A stretch of 64,000 nucleotides of DNA, taken from Aedoeadaptatus coxii (GTDB taxonomy: Bacteria > Bacillota > Clostridia > Tissierellales > Peptoniphilaceae). The notes under the pieces were generated by a model that worked only from the letters and a program-made list of their open reading frames with translations, was not told the DNA's origin and did not search any database. Shown piece after piece: positions 8,335 through 16,460 of this stretch. The position numbers and the translations under genes were made by a program. How positions within the stretch are numbered: position 1 is the first letter of the stretch; each line of letters opens with the position of its first letter. The DNA is taken from assembly GCF_903819215.1 (NCBI RefSeq), contig NZ_CAIJCT010000010.1. One strand, 5' to 3'.

Positions 8335-9118
8335 AACCTTATCCATCCTGCGTATCCAAGATATTATCGATATCGCTATCGTCGCAGTAATTATCTATTG
8401 GCTTTTAAAGTTAATTCGCGGGACGCGCGCCGAGCAGCTTAGCAAAGGCATTATCGTCGTGTTAGTTCTTACGAAGGTGAGCGAAGTCTTACAAATCTAC
8501 ATGCTCAATTACCTTTTAAAGAGCATGTTGACTTGGGGATTTTTAGGTCTGTTTGTCGTGTTTCAACCTGAAATTCGACGGGGCCTCGAATTTATCGGTC
8601 GTAACAGTTCAATAAAAAAAGGCTTAATTTATTCCAGCAAGCGCGACGAATCGACGATTAATGAAATCGTCAGCGCCGTCGCCTCTCTTTCGCGACAAAA
8701 AATCGGCGCTCTAATCGTTATCGAGCGTCAGACAGGGCTTAATGAAATTATCGAAACGGGGACGCCGATTTACGGCGAGCTCTCTTCGGCGTTGCTTATT
8801 AATATTTTTATTCCCAACACGCCGCTACATGACGGCGCCGTTATCGTCAACGGCGATCAAGTGGTGTCGGCTGCCTGCTTCTTACCTTTGACGGAACAAA
8901 AGGGACTCTCTAAGGAACTGGGAACGCGTCATCGTGCCGCCATCGGTATGAGTGAGAAAAGTGATGCTTTTGCCATCATCGTCAGTGAAGAAACCGGTTC
9001 GATTTCCATTGCGGAATACGGTAATATTAATCGCCACTTGGATTTGGCGACGCTGGAGCAATTACTACGCGATATTTATTTTCCCAACGAAATGAAGAAT
9101 GAGGTGGAAAATGCGTGA
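8318..9118 (+). CDS. cdaA: Diadenylate cyclase CdaA
   Basis: Membrane-bound cyclase making c-di-AMP from two ATP, 266 residues. Three N-terminal membrane helices (within residues 15-85) lead to the DAC domain. The catalytic motifs are DGA at Asp172 (LHDGAVIV) and RHR at 204-206 (GTRHRAAIG). In Firmicutes c-di-AMP controls potassium and osmolyte uptake and wall homeostasis. The start lies inside the preceding membrane-protein gene, with AGGAGGG upstream (TTTAGGAGGGCC). The end overlaps cdaR, the usual partner. glmM, which often follows cdaR in Bacilli, is not here. Confidence 0.95.
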   Translation: MKWISETLSILRIQDIIDIAIVAVIIYWLLKLIRGTRAEQLSKGIIVVLVLTKVSEVLQIYMLNYLLKSMLTWGFLGLFVVFQPEIRRGLEFIGRNSSIKKGLIYSSKRDESTINEIVSAVASLSRQKIGALIVIERQTGLNEIIETGTPIYGELSSALLINIFIPNTPLHDGAVIVNGDQVVSAACFLPLTEQKGLSKELGTRHRAAIGMSEKSDAFAIIVSEETGSISIAEYGNINRHLDLATLEQLLRDIYFPNEMKNEVENA

Positions 9119-10286
9119 GCGCTATTTAAATTTCATAGCAAACAAGCAAGACACCATCGCCAAAATCTTTTCTTTGGTTATCGCCATCTTGCTTTGGTTT
9201 TTTATCATCACCGAAATCGACCCGACCATCAAGAAAGACTTTACCAATGTTCAGGTTGAACTTCGCAATCAATCCTCAATGCGTGAAGCAGGCCTCGAAT
9301 TATTAAAACACGACGACTACACAACGAATATTGTCGTTAGCGGAAAGCGAAGCGCTATTTTGGGGTTAAAGGAAGAGGATATATCCGCCTACGTAGATTT
9401 GGAAGATGTGCAACCCGGAACTCAGCGTTTACCAATCCACTACCGATTGAGCGACGACAGCTTAACCATCGAGCGTTCCAATCCAAAAGCCATTACCGTA
9501 TCGGTAGATGAAATCGTCAAAGAAGAAAAAGCCGTTACAGTTAAAAGTAAGGGCAAACCGGATGATAATTATGTACTGGATCATGTTAGTGTCAGTCCGG
9601 AAAAAGTTACGATCAGCGGTCCGAAGCGCGACGTGGATAAAGTTCAATCCGTCGTCGGTTTTGTGACTGTCAACGGAGCAAAGGACACGGTCGTATCGAC
9701 TGTGGAACTTTTCCCGATGGATCAGAATAAACGCGTCATTTCTAATATCGATATTTCACCGAACAATGTAAGCGTTCAGGCGGTCATATCAAAAGCTGTA
9801 AGTGTACCGATCAATGTAAACTATACCGACGAAAATGTGGAAGGATTTAAGCGCGAGCGTGCTATTTTAACACCTACAAGTGTTATGATAACGGGCGAGG
9901 GCGAACAGATCGATAAAGTAGAAGCGGTAAAAACCAATCCGGTCGATCCGCGAGAACTTATGAGAGAGTTTACCATTCCCTTAACTCTTAATCTTCCCGA
10001 CGGCGTGCATCTCGTCAATCCTGACGAATCCATTTTCCTGCGCTACATGAAAAATGAAACATCTAAACGCAGTTTAGAAATCGATCCTAAATCCATTAAT
10101 ATGAACGGGAAACGATTTAAACGTCCGGAGCATGTAACCGTAGAGGTTTACGGAGAGCAAAATATTGTGTCTTCTATTAATCCTGAGGATTTAACCGTGG
10201 CAGTAGACAGTAATGGCAAATTGACGGCGAAAGGGCCTAAGGGCGTGGAAGTTATTCAAATTCTTCCTTATCGATTGAACCAATAA
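9111..10286 (+). CDS. cdaR: CdaA regulatory protein, YbbR domains
   Basis: Extracytoplasmic regulator of CdaA, 391 residues. One N-terminal membrane anchor (IFSLVIAILLWFFIIT, about residues 15-32) is followed by repeated YbbR-type beta modules (about four), seen as recurring ...V.V.G....I......V.A.VDL stretches. I chose ATG 9111 because GAGGTGG lies just before it; a further upstream ATG at 9099 within cdaA is less likely. It overlaps the cdaA stop by 8 bases. In Bacillus and Listeria the homologue modulates CdaA activity through membrane contact. Confidence 0.9.
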   Translation: MRERYLNFIANKQDTIAKIFSLVIAILLWFFIITEIDPTIKKDFTNVQVELRNQSSMREAGLELLKHDDYTTNIVVSGKRSAILGLKEEDISAYVDLEDVQPGTQRLPIHYRLSDDSLTIERSNPKAITVSVDEIVKEEKAVTVKSKGKPDDNYVLDHVSVSPEKVTISGPKRDVDKVQSVVGFVTVNGAKDTVVSTVELFPMDQNKRVISNIDISPNNVSVQAVISKAVSVPINVNYTDENVEGFKRERAILTPTSVMITGEGEQIDKVEAVKTNPVDPRELMREFTIPLTLNLPDGVHLVNPDESIFLRYMKNETSKRSLEIDPKSINMNGKRFKRPEHVTVEVYGEQNIVSSINPEDLTVAVDSNGKLTAKGPKGVEVIQILPYRLNQ

Positions 10287-10288
10287 TC

Positions 10289-10317
10289 TTGATACAAAGA
10301 CTAACTTTTGCTAAAAT
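10289..10317 (+). promoter_or_regulatory. Sigma-A type promoter of guaB
   Basis: TTGATA (10289-10294), a 17-base spacer and TAAAAT (10312-10317) form a near-consensus promoter just after the cdaR stop. The leader to the guaB ATG is about 30 bases, too short for a riboswitch. Confidence 0.75.
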
Positions 10318-10355
10318 ATCCCTTATCTTAAAATGAGGACTGCAAGGAGGTACTG

Positions 10356-11813
10356 ATGAAATATTTAGGAGACGGTTTAACATTCGACGATATTCTGCTG
10401 ATGCCGGGGTATTCTGAAGTTTTACCGAATGAAGTAAGTTTAAAAACGAAAATCACCAACGAAATCGAATTGAACATTCCCCTTATGAGTGCGGGCATGG
10501 ATACGGTTACGGAATCACAAATGGCCATTGCCATGGCGCGTGAAGGTGGCATCGGTATTATCCATAAGAGCATGCCTTTGGAGGAACAGGTAAAAGAAGT
10601 GGATCGCGTGAAAAGAAGCGAGCACGGCGTCATTACCGATCCCTTCTCACTTTCGAAGGAGCATGTTATTAAAGATGCATTGGAGTTAATGAGCCATTAC
10701 CGCATTAGCGGCGTGCCCATCGTCAATGCTAAAGGTATTTTAGAAGGTATTATTACCAATCGTGACATCCGCTTTGAAGATGATCTATCCAAAAAAATCG
10801 CCGACGTCATGACGTCCGACAATCTCGTCACCGGTCGCGAAGGCATTTCCATGGACGACGCGTTGAAAATCATGAAGGAATATAAGATTGAAAAGCTTCC
10901 TTTAATCGACGATCAACATTATTTAAAAGGCCTAATCACGATTAAGGATATCGAAAAGTCTATTCAATATCCGAACTCGGCAAGAGACAAGGGTGGAAGA
11001 CTTTTAGCCGGCGCAGCGATCGGCGTTACCCACGACGTATACGACCGTGTAGAAGCGCTCGTCGCAGCAGGGACGGACCTTTTCGTTATCGATACGGCCC
11101 ACGGGCAATCGGCAGGGGTTTTAAAAACCATTCGTGAAATTAAAAAGGCCTTCCCCGATCTTCAATTAGTGGCGGGGAATGTAGCAACTTATCAAGGTAC
11201 GATGGATCTTATCGACGCCGGTGCAGACTGTGTTAAAGTCGGTATCGGTCCCGGTTCCATTTGTACGACGCGTGTCGTAACCGGTATCGGTGTACCTCAA
11301 GTAACGGCGATTTTAAACTGTTCGAAAGCCGGTCAAGAACGGGGCATCCCCATTATCGGCGACGGTGGTATTAAATACTCCGGCGATGTTACAAAGGCGA
11401 TCGCCGCAGGCTCCGACGTGGTCATGATGGGCTCCATGTTTGCCGGTACCGACGAAAGTCCCGGAGAAGAAATTTATGTCGAAGGACGTCGCTTTAAGAC
11501 CTATCGCGGCATGGGCTCCTTAGGCGCCATGAGCAGCGGCTCCAGCGATCGTTACTTCCAATCGGAAACGAAAAAATACGTTCCCGAAGGTGTTGAAGGT
11601 AGAATTCCTTACAAAGGAAAAGTAGGCGACGTGGTTTATCAACTTGTCGGCGGTTTAAAGAGCGGTATGGGTTATGTAGGCGCGAAAGATATTCACGAGC
11701 TCAAGACCAAGACCGAATACATGAAAATCACGCCGGCCACGCTACAAGAAAACCATCCTCACAATATTACCATTACACGCGAAAGCCCGAACTATATCAG
11801 TTCAAGAAAATAG
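10356..11813 (+). CDS. guaB: Inosine-5'-monophosphate dehydrogenase
   Basis: Oxidises IMP to XMP with NAD+, the committed step to guanine nucleotides; cytoplasmic tetramer. It has 485 residues, the usual length. The opening LTFDDILLMPGYSEVLP is diagnostic. A CBS pair occupies about residues 95-205 (PFSLSKEHVIKDALELM and VTGREGISMDDALKIM). The catalytic loop GPGSICTTRVV carries Cys303, and the flap region has YRGMGSLGAM. AAGGAGG stands before the ATG. It has its own promoter and a terminator, so it is probably a single-gene unit. Confidence 0.97.
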   Translation: MKYLGDGLTFDDILLMPGYSEVLPNEVSLKTKITNEIELNIPLMSAGMDTVTESQMAIAMAREGGIGIIHKSMPLEEQVKEVDRVKRSEHGVITDPFSLSKEHVIKDALELMSHYRISGVPIVNAKGILEGIITNRDIRFEDDLSKKIADVMTSDNLVTGREGISMDDALKIMKEYKIEKLPLIDDQHYLKGLITIKDIEKSIQYPNSARDKGGRLLAGAAIGVTHDVYDRVEALVAAGTDLFVIDTAHGQSAGVLKTIREIKKAFPDLQLVAGNVATYQGTMDLIDAGADCVKVGIGPGSICTTRVVTGIGVPQVTAILNCSKAGQERGIPIIGDGGIKYSGDVTKAIAAGSDVVMMGSMFAGTDESPGEEIYVEGRRFKTYRGMGSLGAMSSGSSDRYFQSETKKYVPEGVEGRIPYKGKVGDVVYQLVGGLKSGMGYVGAKDIHELKTKTEYMKITPATLQENHPHNITITRESPNYISSRK

Positions 11814-11845
11814 AAAGAATCCCTCGGCGACGGGGGATTCTTTTT
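11814..11845 (+). terminator. Intrinsic terminator after guaB
   Basis: AAAGAATCCCTCG (11814-11826) pairs with the segment from 11831 (CGGGGGATTCTTT) and continues into five T. It also separates guaB from the converging ABC genes; read leftward its T tract is poor. Confidence 0.8.
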
Positions 11846-11849
11846 GTGC

Positions 11850-12575
11850 TTATTCATCATATTGTAAGAATTTTTTGGAAAAGCCATATGCAACTGTGGT
11901 CTCAACAATTGCAAGGAGAAGTGTTATTAAGAAATCGCCGGGGGAAAGTTGTGTGAAATGATTCATATCGTAAGCTAAGTTATTCAGCGCAAATATTTTT
12001 TCTAAATGGGGAATTACTGTCTGCGCACAAGTCAAAAAACCCATAATGGAAATGGCGACAGATAAAATAGTGACGCCGCCTAATGATTTCATACGAATGC
12101 TCAATGCGGAAAAAACGCAAATAGCCGGAATGGAAAAGAGAATACTCGCTAGAAGATAATAGAGATATATCGTCAAATCCAATGTGCCGAAATGGCAAAT
12201 AAGCTTGCCACAAAGGAAAAAGGAAAGAAAGAAGTAAGTTTGCGCGACAGAAATGAGGATAAAGGCCAGCAGGTTTTTACAAAGAATAAATCGACTGTGG
12301 GTAATGGAACTTAGTCTTATGAAATTTAATCCTGCACGGTGCTCTGTATTCCATAAAATACCGACGATGATGGCGATGAGGGGCACAAAGAAAAAAGAGA
12401 AGTAAAATAAGCCTACCTGGGTAAATAAACTTTCCCATTCGTGATGGAGCACTTGGCGATTGCCGAGATAGTTTATGGTGCCGAATACATTGGCTAGAAG
12501 AGGCACGAGAAGTATGGCTAACAGCAAGGGTAACCATTTGATTTTCTTCGTTTCAATGGAAAGAACGGATGACAT
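11850..12575 (-). CDS. ABC-2 type permease (lantibiotic-immunity-like), second permease
   Basis: A 241-residue permease with about six membrane segments. Near residue 30 it carries FGTINYLGN, followed by WESLFTQVGLFY and a WNTEHRAGL loop. That layout is familiar from the MutE/EpiE-like ABC-2 permeases of antimicrobial-peptide self-protection and bacitracin-type exporters. It is last in a leftward three-gene unit (ATPase, permease, permease), with AGGAGGT before its ATG and 8 bases after the previous stop. Substrate unknown; peptide-antibiotic export or sensing is inferred from family resemblance and the neighbouring two-component system. Confidence 0.75.
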   Translation of the reverse strand: MSSVLSIETKKIKWLPLLLAILLVPLLANVFGTINYLGNRQVLHHEWESLFTQVGLFYFSFFFVPLIAIIVGILWNTEHRAGLNFIRLSSITHSRFILCKNLLAFILISVAQTYFFLSFFLCGKLICHFGTLDLTIYLYYLLASILFSIPAICVFSALSIRMKSLGGVTILSVAISIMGFLTCAQTVIPHLEKIFALNNLAYDMNHFTQLSPGDFLITLLLAIVETTVAYGFSKKFLQYDE

Positions 12576-12583
12576 AATACCTC

Positions 12584-13339
12584 CTAAAATGTTTTATCGT
12601 AACGGATGAGTGTATGATTTTTAATTATGAATAAACAAATCACCAAACCGATTATAGCAATGAAGGGTGTTACAAAAGGCGTAGGATTTAAAACACTCTC
12701 AAATTTTCCGGACTGTTGAACATAGGAAATATTCATCAGAGAAATTATCCAGGCGAAGGGATTCATTAAGGTGAGAACGAGAGACGTAAGCATAGATATA
12801 ATTCCCGTCAAAGTGCCTGCCATGGAAAAGAAGAGGGTGAAATAAGGACTTTTTGAGCGAGTTTCCAAGATGAGGAAAAGTGCAACAAAGGCCGCTGTAA
12901 TAAGCCATTGGCCCGCGAATTCTATGAGTATGCGAAGGCTCATAATATCGGTGGGGGAAAAGCGACTCGATCGCGATGCCATCATTATTAGCACTGCCCA
13001 TTCCACTACTTGTAACAGTAATAGCCTTACATTCAGCCACGACCATTTTTTCAGTAAGAGTGAAGAGGGCTCGATGCCGAGGATTTCCTGATAGAGAAAC
13101 ATATTATCTTTCTCTTCGATTTCTACGACTTTTTTTACTAAAGAAGAAAAAAGCACCGGGCTAAAAATCAGCTGTATCATGAAGTATCCGTCTAAAAGCC
13201 TGAAAAGCGGATAGGTTTCATTGACAAAGGAGCTTGAAAAAACTGAAATACTGGACACGAAAATATGGACGAAAAACAATAAGCCGAGTAAGGGATAAAT
13301 ATGAAGATGTCTATATTTTCTAGATTCTAAACTACGCAA
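12584..13339 (-). CDS. ABC-2 type permease, first permease
   Basis: A 251-residue hydrophobic protein with about six membrane segments. Its loop EIEEKDNMFLYQEIL resembles the cytoplasmic loop seen after the first helices in ABC-2 permeases of the lantibiotic immunity type. I place the start at TTG 13339: AGGGAGG lies 8 bases upstream on this strand, and the gene then overlaps the ATPase stop by 8 bases. The frame is open further upstream inside the ATPase gene, but that extension is charged and unlike a permease N-terminus. It works with the ATPase upstream and the permease downstream. Confidence 0.75.
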   Translation of the reverse strand: MRSLESRKYRHLHIYPLLGLLFFVHIFVSSISVFSSSFVNETYPLFRLLDGYFMIQLIFSPVLFSSLVKKVVEIEEKDNMFLYQEILGIEPSSLLLKKWSWLNVRLLLLQVVEWAVLIMMASRSSRFSPTDIMSLRILIEFAGQWLITAAFVALFLILETRSKSPYFTLFFSMAGTLTGIISMLTSLVLTLMNPFAWIISLMNISYVQQSGKFESVLNPTPFVTPFIAIIGLVICLFIIKNHTLIRYDKTF

Positions 13340-14243
13340 AAAAAGTGCCTCCCTTCTTCGTATCGTTAATAAAGAGAGTTTCCAAACTTTCTCGCTCTTC
13401 TTCGATGCGGTAAATATCGACGACTGAAGATAAGCGGCGCACAATTTCTGCCACTTCGTCATCGTCAGGATGATTTAAAATTAAGCGTTCTCCGCGAATT
13501 GCAAATTCTGTGGAGTTGAGCGCTTTGGCTGCCAAATCATTGTCGGATGTACGTAGGGAGAGAATCGGCGGATGAAGCTCTCGGTAGTTTTCAAGGGTTC
13601 CGTTATAGATTAATCGGCCATTCTGTAGCATGGCAATATGGGTGGCGATTTTTTCCACTTCGTCGAGAATATGGGATGAAATTAAAATCGTCGTATTCTT
13701 TTCCTCCGCCAATTGTAGAAATAGATGGCGCATTTCCAAAGTGCCGATGGGATCCAGTCCGTTTATCGGTTCGTCGAGAATTAATAACTTCGGCTCGCCG
13801 ATAATAGCCATGGCGATCCCCAATCGCTGTTTCATGCCCAGTGAATACGTTCTAACCTTGTCGTGACCTTTTTTCTCAATACCGACTGATTGCAGTGTCG
13901 GTACAATATGTTTTTTATCGATACCTTTTAAAGTACATAGAATGGAAAGATTTTCTACACCCGTTAAGTGGTCGTAATAGGACGGTCGTTCGATCAATGC
14001 GCCCAACTTGCGATTCAGAATCTTTTGATTTTTAGTCGTTACTTTTTGGTCGAAAAGTGTCATCTCGCCGGAGTCTTTTGAAATTAAGCCCAGTATGGAC
14101 TTCATCAAAGTAGATTTGCCGGCGCCATTGGGCCCGATTAAACCGTAAATAGCACCCTTAGGTAATGTTAAGTGATCGATGTCTAAAACTGTTTTGCCGT
14201 TGTAACTCTTTTTTAAATTGTCGATGGATAATAGATTTTCCAT
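13332..14243 (-). CDS. ABC transporter ATP-binding protein (BcrA/lantibiotic immunity-like)
   Basis: Cytoplasmic ATPase of an exporter, 303 residues. The Walker A motif is GPNGAGKST, the signature is YSLGMKQRLGIA, Walker B is LLILDEPINGLDP, and the switch His lies in ISSHILDEVE. The last 80 residues form the extension found in BcrA-type exporters. ATG 14243 has AAAGGAGG upstream; an ATG seven codons earlier lacks one. It leads the leftward unit with two permeases and stands back to back with a response regulator, a common layout for peptide-antibiotic stress modules. Substrate is not shown by the sequence. Confidence 0.88.
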   Translation of the reverse strand: MENLLSIDNLKKSYNGKTVLDIDHLTLPKGAIYGLIGPNGAGKSTLMKSILGLISKDSGEMTLFDQKVTTKNQKILNRKLGALIERPSYYDHLTGVENLSILCTLKGIDKKHIVPTLQSVGIEKKGHDKVRTYSLGMKQRLGIAMAIIGEPKLLILDEPINGLDPIGTLEMRHLFLQLAEEKNTTILISSHILDEVEKIATHIAMLQNGRLIYNGTLENYRELHPPILSLRTSDNDLAAKALNSTEFAIRGERLILNHPDDDEVAEIVRRLSSVVDIYRIEEERESLETLFINDTKKGGTFFA

Positions 14244-14262
14244 AAGAACCTCCTTTTGTGTC

Positions 14263-14268
14263 ATTATA
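14263..14268 (-). promoter_or_regulatory. Candidate -10 of the leftward ABC operon
   Basis: Read on the minus strand this is TATAAT, about 20 bases before the ATPase start at 14243. No good -35 lies 16-18 bases upstream, so the promoter may depend on an activator. Confidence 0.4.
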
Positions 14269-14311
14269 AAATCGGAAACTCACAGACTTATGAAACCTAC
14301 ATCACATTTAG

Positions 14312-14343
14312 ATCACAAGGGAAAAATGCTTTTGCCCTGTGAT
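14312..14343 (+). promoter_or_regulatory. Palindrome overlapping the two-component system promoter
   Basis: ATCACAAGGG (14312-14321) faces CCCTGTGAT (14335-14343), an inverted repeat with one extra A in the left arm. The right arm ends on the first base of TAAAAT (14343-14348), the best -10 for the response regulator. It could be an operator for the regulator encoded next to it or for another repressor. It lies in the divergent region shared with the ABC operon. Confidence 0.5.
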
Positions 14344-14370
14344 AAAATAGCCCTAAAAGGAGGCGACACT

Positions 14371-15066
14371 ATGGAGAAGAAAAAAGATCCCGTTATTTTA
14401 ATCGTAGACGACGAAAAATCCCTGTTGGATCACTTGGATCGTTATTTACGAGGGGCAGGGTACGACTCGATTAAAACGGCATCCAATTTGGCCCAGGCGA
14501 AGTATCAACTGGCCCATCATTCCGTGGATTTAATAATTTTAGATTTAATGTTGCCCGACGGAAGCGGAATGGACTTGTTGAAATCCGTCCGTCAACGTTC
14601 CCATATGCCGGTTATAATTTTATCTGCTTTAGATGGTATCGACGATCGCCGCGAAGGCTTTGAATCGGAAGCCGATGATTATATCGTAAAGCCTTTTCTT
14701 GCAGAGGACCTTTTATGGCGTATAGAGGCTGTGTTGCGGAGAAGTTTCCGAGAAGATAAGGGTAAACTTGTCGACTTAAACGGCGCTTTATTCGATCCTT
14801 CCAAGGGAACGATCACGAGAGGGAACAATGAAGAGAAGTTGACGGCGAAGCAATTTAAAATTTTGAGTTTACTCGCGGCTAATTTAAATCATATCGTCTC
14901 CATCGATCAAATCCTCGAAAACGTCTGGGAAGATACCTACGGTTATGAAAATACATTGATCACCCATATTTATCGTCTTCGTGAAAAACTCGAAGACGAT
15001 CCTTCCAATCCTAAGCGATTGGTGACGGTAAAGGGTCTCGGTTACAAATTAGTAGGAAAGTCATAA
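14371..15066 (+). CDS. OmpR-family response regulator
   Basis: DNA-binding response regulator, 231 residues. The receiver domain (about 8-120) has the acidic pair Asp13-Asp14, phosphoacceptor Asp58 (LILDLMLPDG with Asp after IIL), and Lys in VKPF. The C-terminal winged-helix domain (about 130-231) ends in the usual YRLREKLEDD ... VTVKGLGYKL pattern. ATG 14371 follows AAAGGAGG; the frame is open upstream, but that part overlaps the divergent promoter region. It is followed after 10 bases by its kinase. The likely target is the divergent ABC operon and possibly itself. Confidence 0.92.
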   Translation: MEKKKDPVILIVDDEKSLLDHLDRYLRGAGYDSIKTASNLAQAKYQLAHHSVDLIILDLMLPDGSGMDLLKSVRQRSHMPVIILSALDGIDDRREGFESEADDYIVKPFLAEDLLWRIEAVLRRSFREDKGKLVDLNGALFDPSKGTITRGNNEEKLTAKQFKILSLLAANLNHIVSIDQILENVWEDTYGYENTLITHIYRLREKLEDDPSNPKRLVTVKGLGYKLVGKS

Positions 15067-15076
15067 CGGAGTTACT

Positions 15077-16378
15077 ATGTTTCAGTTTATATTAAAAAAA
15101 TTACGGCGCTTCGTTTTATTTACGGTCGCCTTTTCGCTGTCCTTTATTTTTCTAATTTTCGTTATTCTTTACATAAATTACAATGTAAGCAAACAGTACG
15201 TACAGCCCGATAGTGTCCACGATTACATTATGGAGAATAAAGGCGACGAGATGTTTTTCACGACGGAAAATAGAGAGTTTTTAAAAGAAAATAATCTCTG
15301 GGCCATTCGCATTGGCGGAAGCGGCAAGGTCATTGAATCCTGTAGAAAGCCTTCTGAAATTCCGGAAGCTTATAAGATGACCGATGTGGCTCGGTTTACC
15401 CGTTATTATTTAAAAGATTATCCCGTCATGACGTACATTGTCGGAGATGAACTCCTCGTTATCGGATATCCTAAGGGAACATTGGATAAGCTGCCCTTCA
15501 ACTATTACAGCGCCGAGCAATGGCTTTTAAACGTAGATTTGGCACTTATTTTTTTATTAGGCTATCTATTTTTCCTCTTTTTCATGTACAGAAGGGAACG
15601 GAATAATCTGTTCAAAAAATTGTCTCCTCTTCAAGAGGCGTTGGAGAATATTTACAGCGCTGATTACATCCCTTTGGAAGAGGCAGGGCCATTAAGAGAT
15701 GTGTCTCGTGCAGTAAACGATGCCAATCGGCGCTATGAACAGTTGAGCAAAAGCCAAAGCCAGTGGATTCGCGGCATCAGTCACGATGTACGAACGCCTC
15801 TTTCAAAACTGAGCTGGGGACTAAACGATTTAAAAACGGGAGAAAATGATGAAACGATAGGGGCAATGGAAGAGGAGCTAATGCGGATCAGCAAGACCAT
15901 ACAAGATCTTAATGATACGTCGCGGCTTCAAAGCCTTAGTGACGAGCGATTTACTCGAGAATATCCGATTCCCGCTTTACGAAAAGTGTTAATTCGCTAT
16001 TTAAATGAACATCCGGAAAGAAACATTGCTTTTGAAAATGACATTCACCAATCTACGACGATTAAAATGGACGCACACTTGTTTAGTCGAATGATCGAGA
16101 ACATTGTAAAAAATAGCTTGACTTACCAAGAGGGCGATATAGTTGTACGTTGTAGCGAAGATAAGGATTTAATATTTATCGCGTTATGGGATCACGGAGG
16201 AGGGGTCGGTGAGGACATTTTACAGCGCTTGGCAACATCGGACTTGTCTGCTGTAAATGTTCACGGCATGGGATTACTCATCTCAAAACAAATTTGTCAG
16301 CTACACGGAGGTAAAATGAAAGCTGTTAATGCAGACGGCGGTTTTAGAGTTGAATTTATTTTGCCGAAAGCATCGTAA
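15077..16378 (+). CDS. Sensor histidine kinase
   Basis: Membrane sensor kinase, 433 residues. Two membrane helices (about 12-36 and 150-172) enclose an extracytoplasmic sensor of about 115 residues. The cytoplasmic part has the H box ISHDVRTPLS with phospho-acceptor His236, N box ENIVKNSL, and G boxes DHGGGVGE and HGMGLLI. The sensor is much larger than the tiny loop of BceS-type kinases, so it may detect a ligand directly rather than through the transporter. It is paired with the upstream response regulator. No terminator follows; purE has its own promoter. Confidence 0.92.
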   Translation: MFQFILKKLRRFVLFTVAFSLSFIFLIFVILYINYNVSKQYVQPDSVHDYIMENKGDEMFFTTENREFLKENNLWAIRIGGSGKVIESCRKPSEIPEAYKMTDVARFTRYYLKDYPVMTYIVGDELLVIGYPKGTLDKLPFNYYSAEQWLLNVDLALIFLLGYLFFLFFMYRRERNNLFKKLSPLQEALENIYSADYIPLEEAGPLRDVSRAVNDANRRYEQLSKSQSQWIRGISHDVRTPLSKLSWGLNDLKTGENDETIGAMEEELMRISKTIQDLNDTSRLQSLSDERFTREYPIPALRKVLIRYLNEHPERNIAFENDIHQSTTIKMDAHLFSRMIENIVKNSLTYQEGDIVVRCSEDKDLIFIALWDHGGGVGEDILQRLATSDLSAVNVHGMGLLISKQICQLHGGKMKAVNADGGFRVEFILPKAS

Positions 16379-16382
16379 TCGT

Positions 16383-16420
16383 CGTAATGTGCTGTATCAT
16401 CGCTTATTGACAGCATTACG
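16383..16420 (+). promoter_or_regulatory. Imperfect inverted repeat at the purE promoter
   Basis: CGTAATGTGCTG (16383-16394) is mirrored by CAGCATTACG (16411-16420) apart from a two-base insertion. The right arm begins inside the -35 and runs into the spacer of the purE promoter. It has no T tract, so it is not a classic terminator for the upstream kinase gene. It may be an operator, or chance. Confidence 0.35.
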
Positions 16421-16435
16421 GAGTATTGATAACAT
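16407..16435 (+). promoter_or_regulatory. Promoter of purE-fhs-yerC
   Basis: A perfect -35 TTGACA (16407-16412), a 17-base spacer and TAACAT (16430-16435, four of six consensus positions). The ATG of purE is 26 bases further, which leaves no room for a purine riboswitch. Confidence 0.65.
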
Positions 16436-16460
16436 GATAAAGGATATAAGGAGGCAGATT

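Noticed and set aside
10287..10355. Purine or guanidine-type riboswitch before guaB
   Set aside because: The promoter leaves a leader of only about 30 bases, too short for any known riboswitch. The purE leader is similarly short.
13340..13462. Upstream extension of the first ABC permease inside the ATPase gene
   Set aside because: The extra 41 residues are charged and unlike a permease start; TTG 13339 has AGGGAGG 8 bases upstream.
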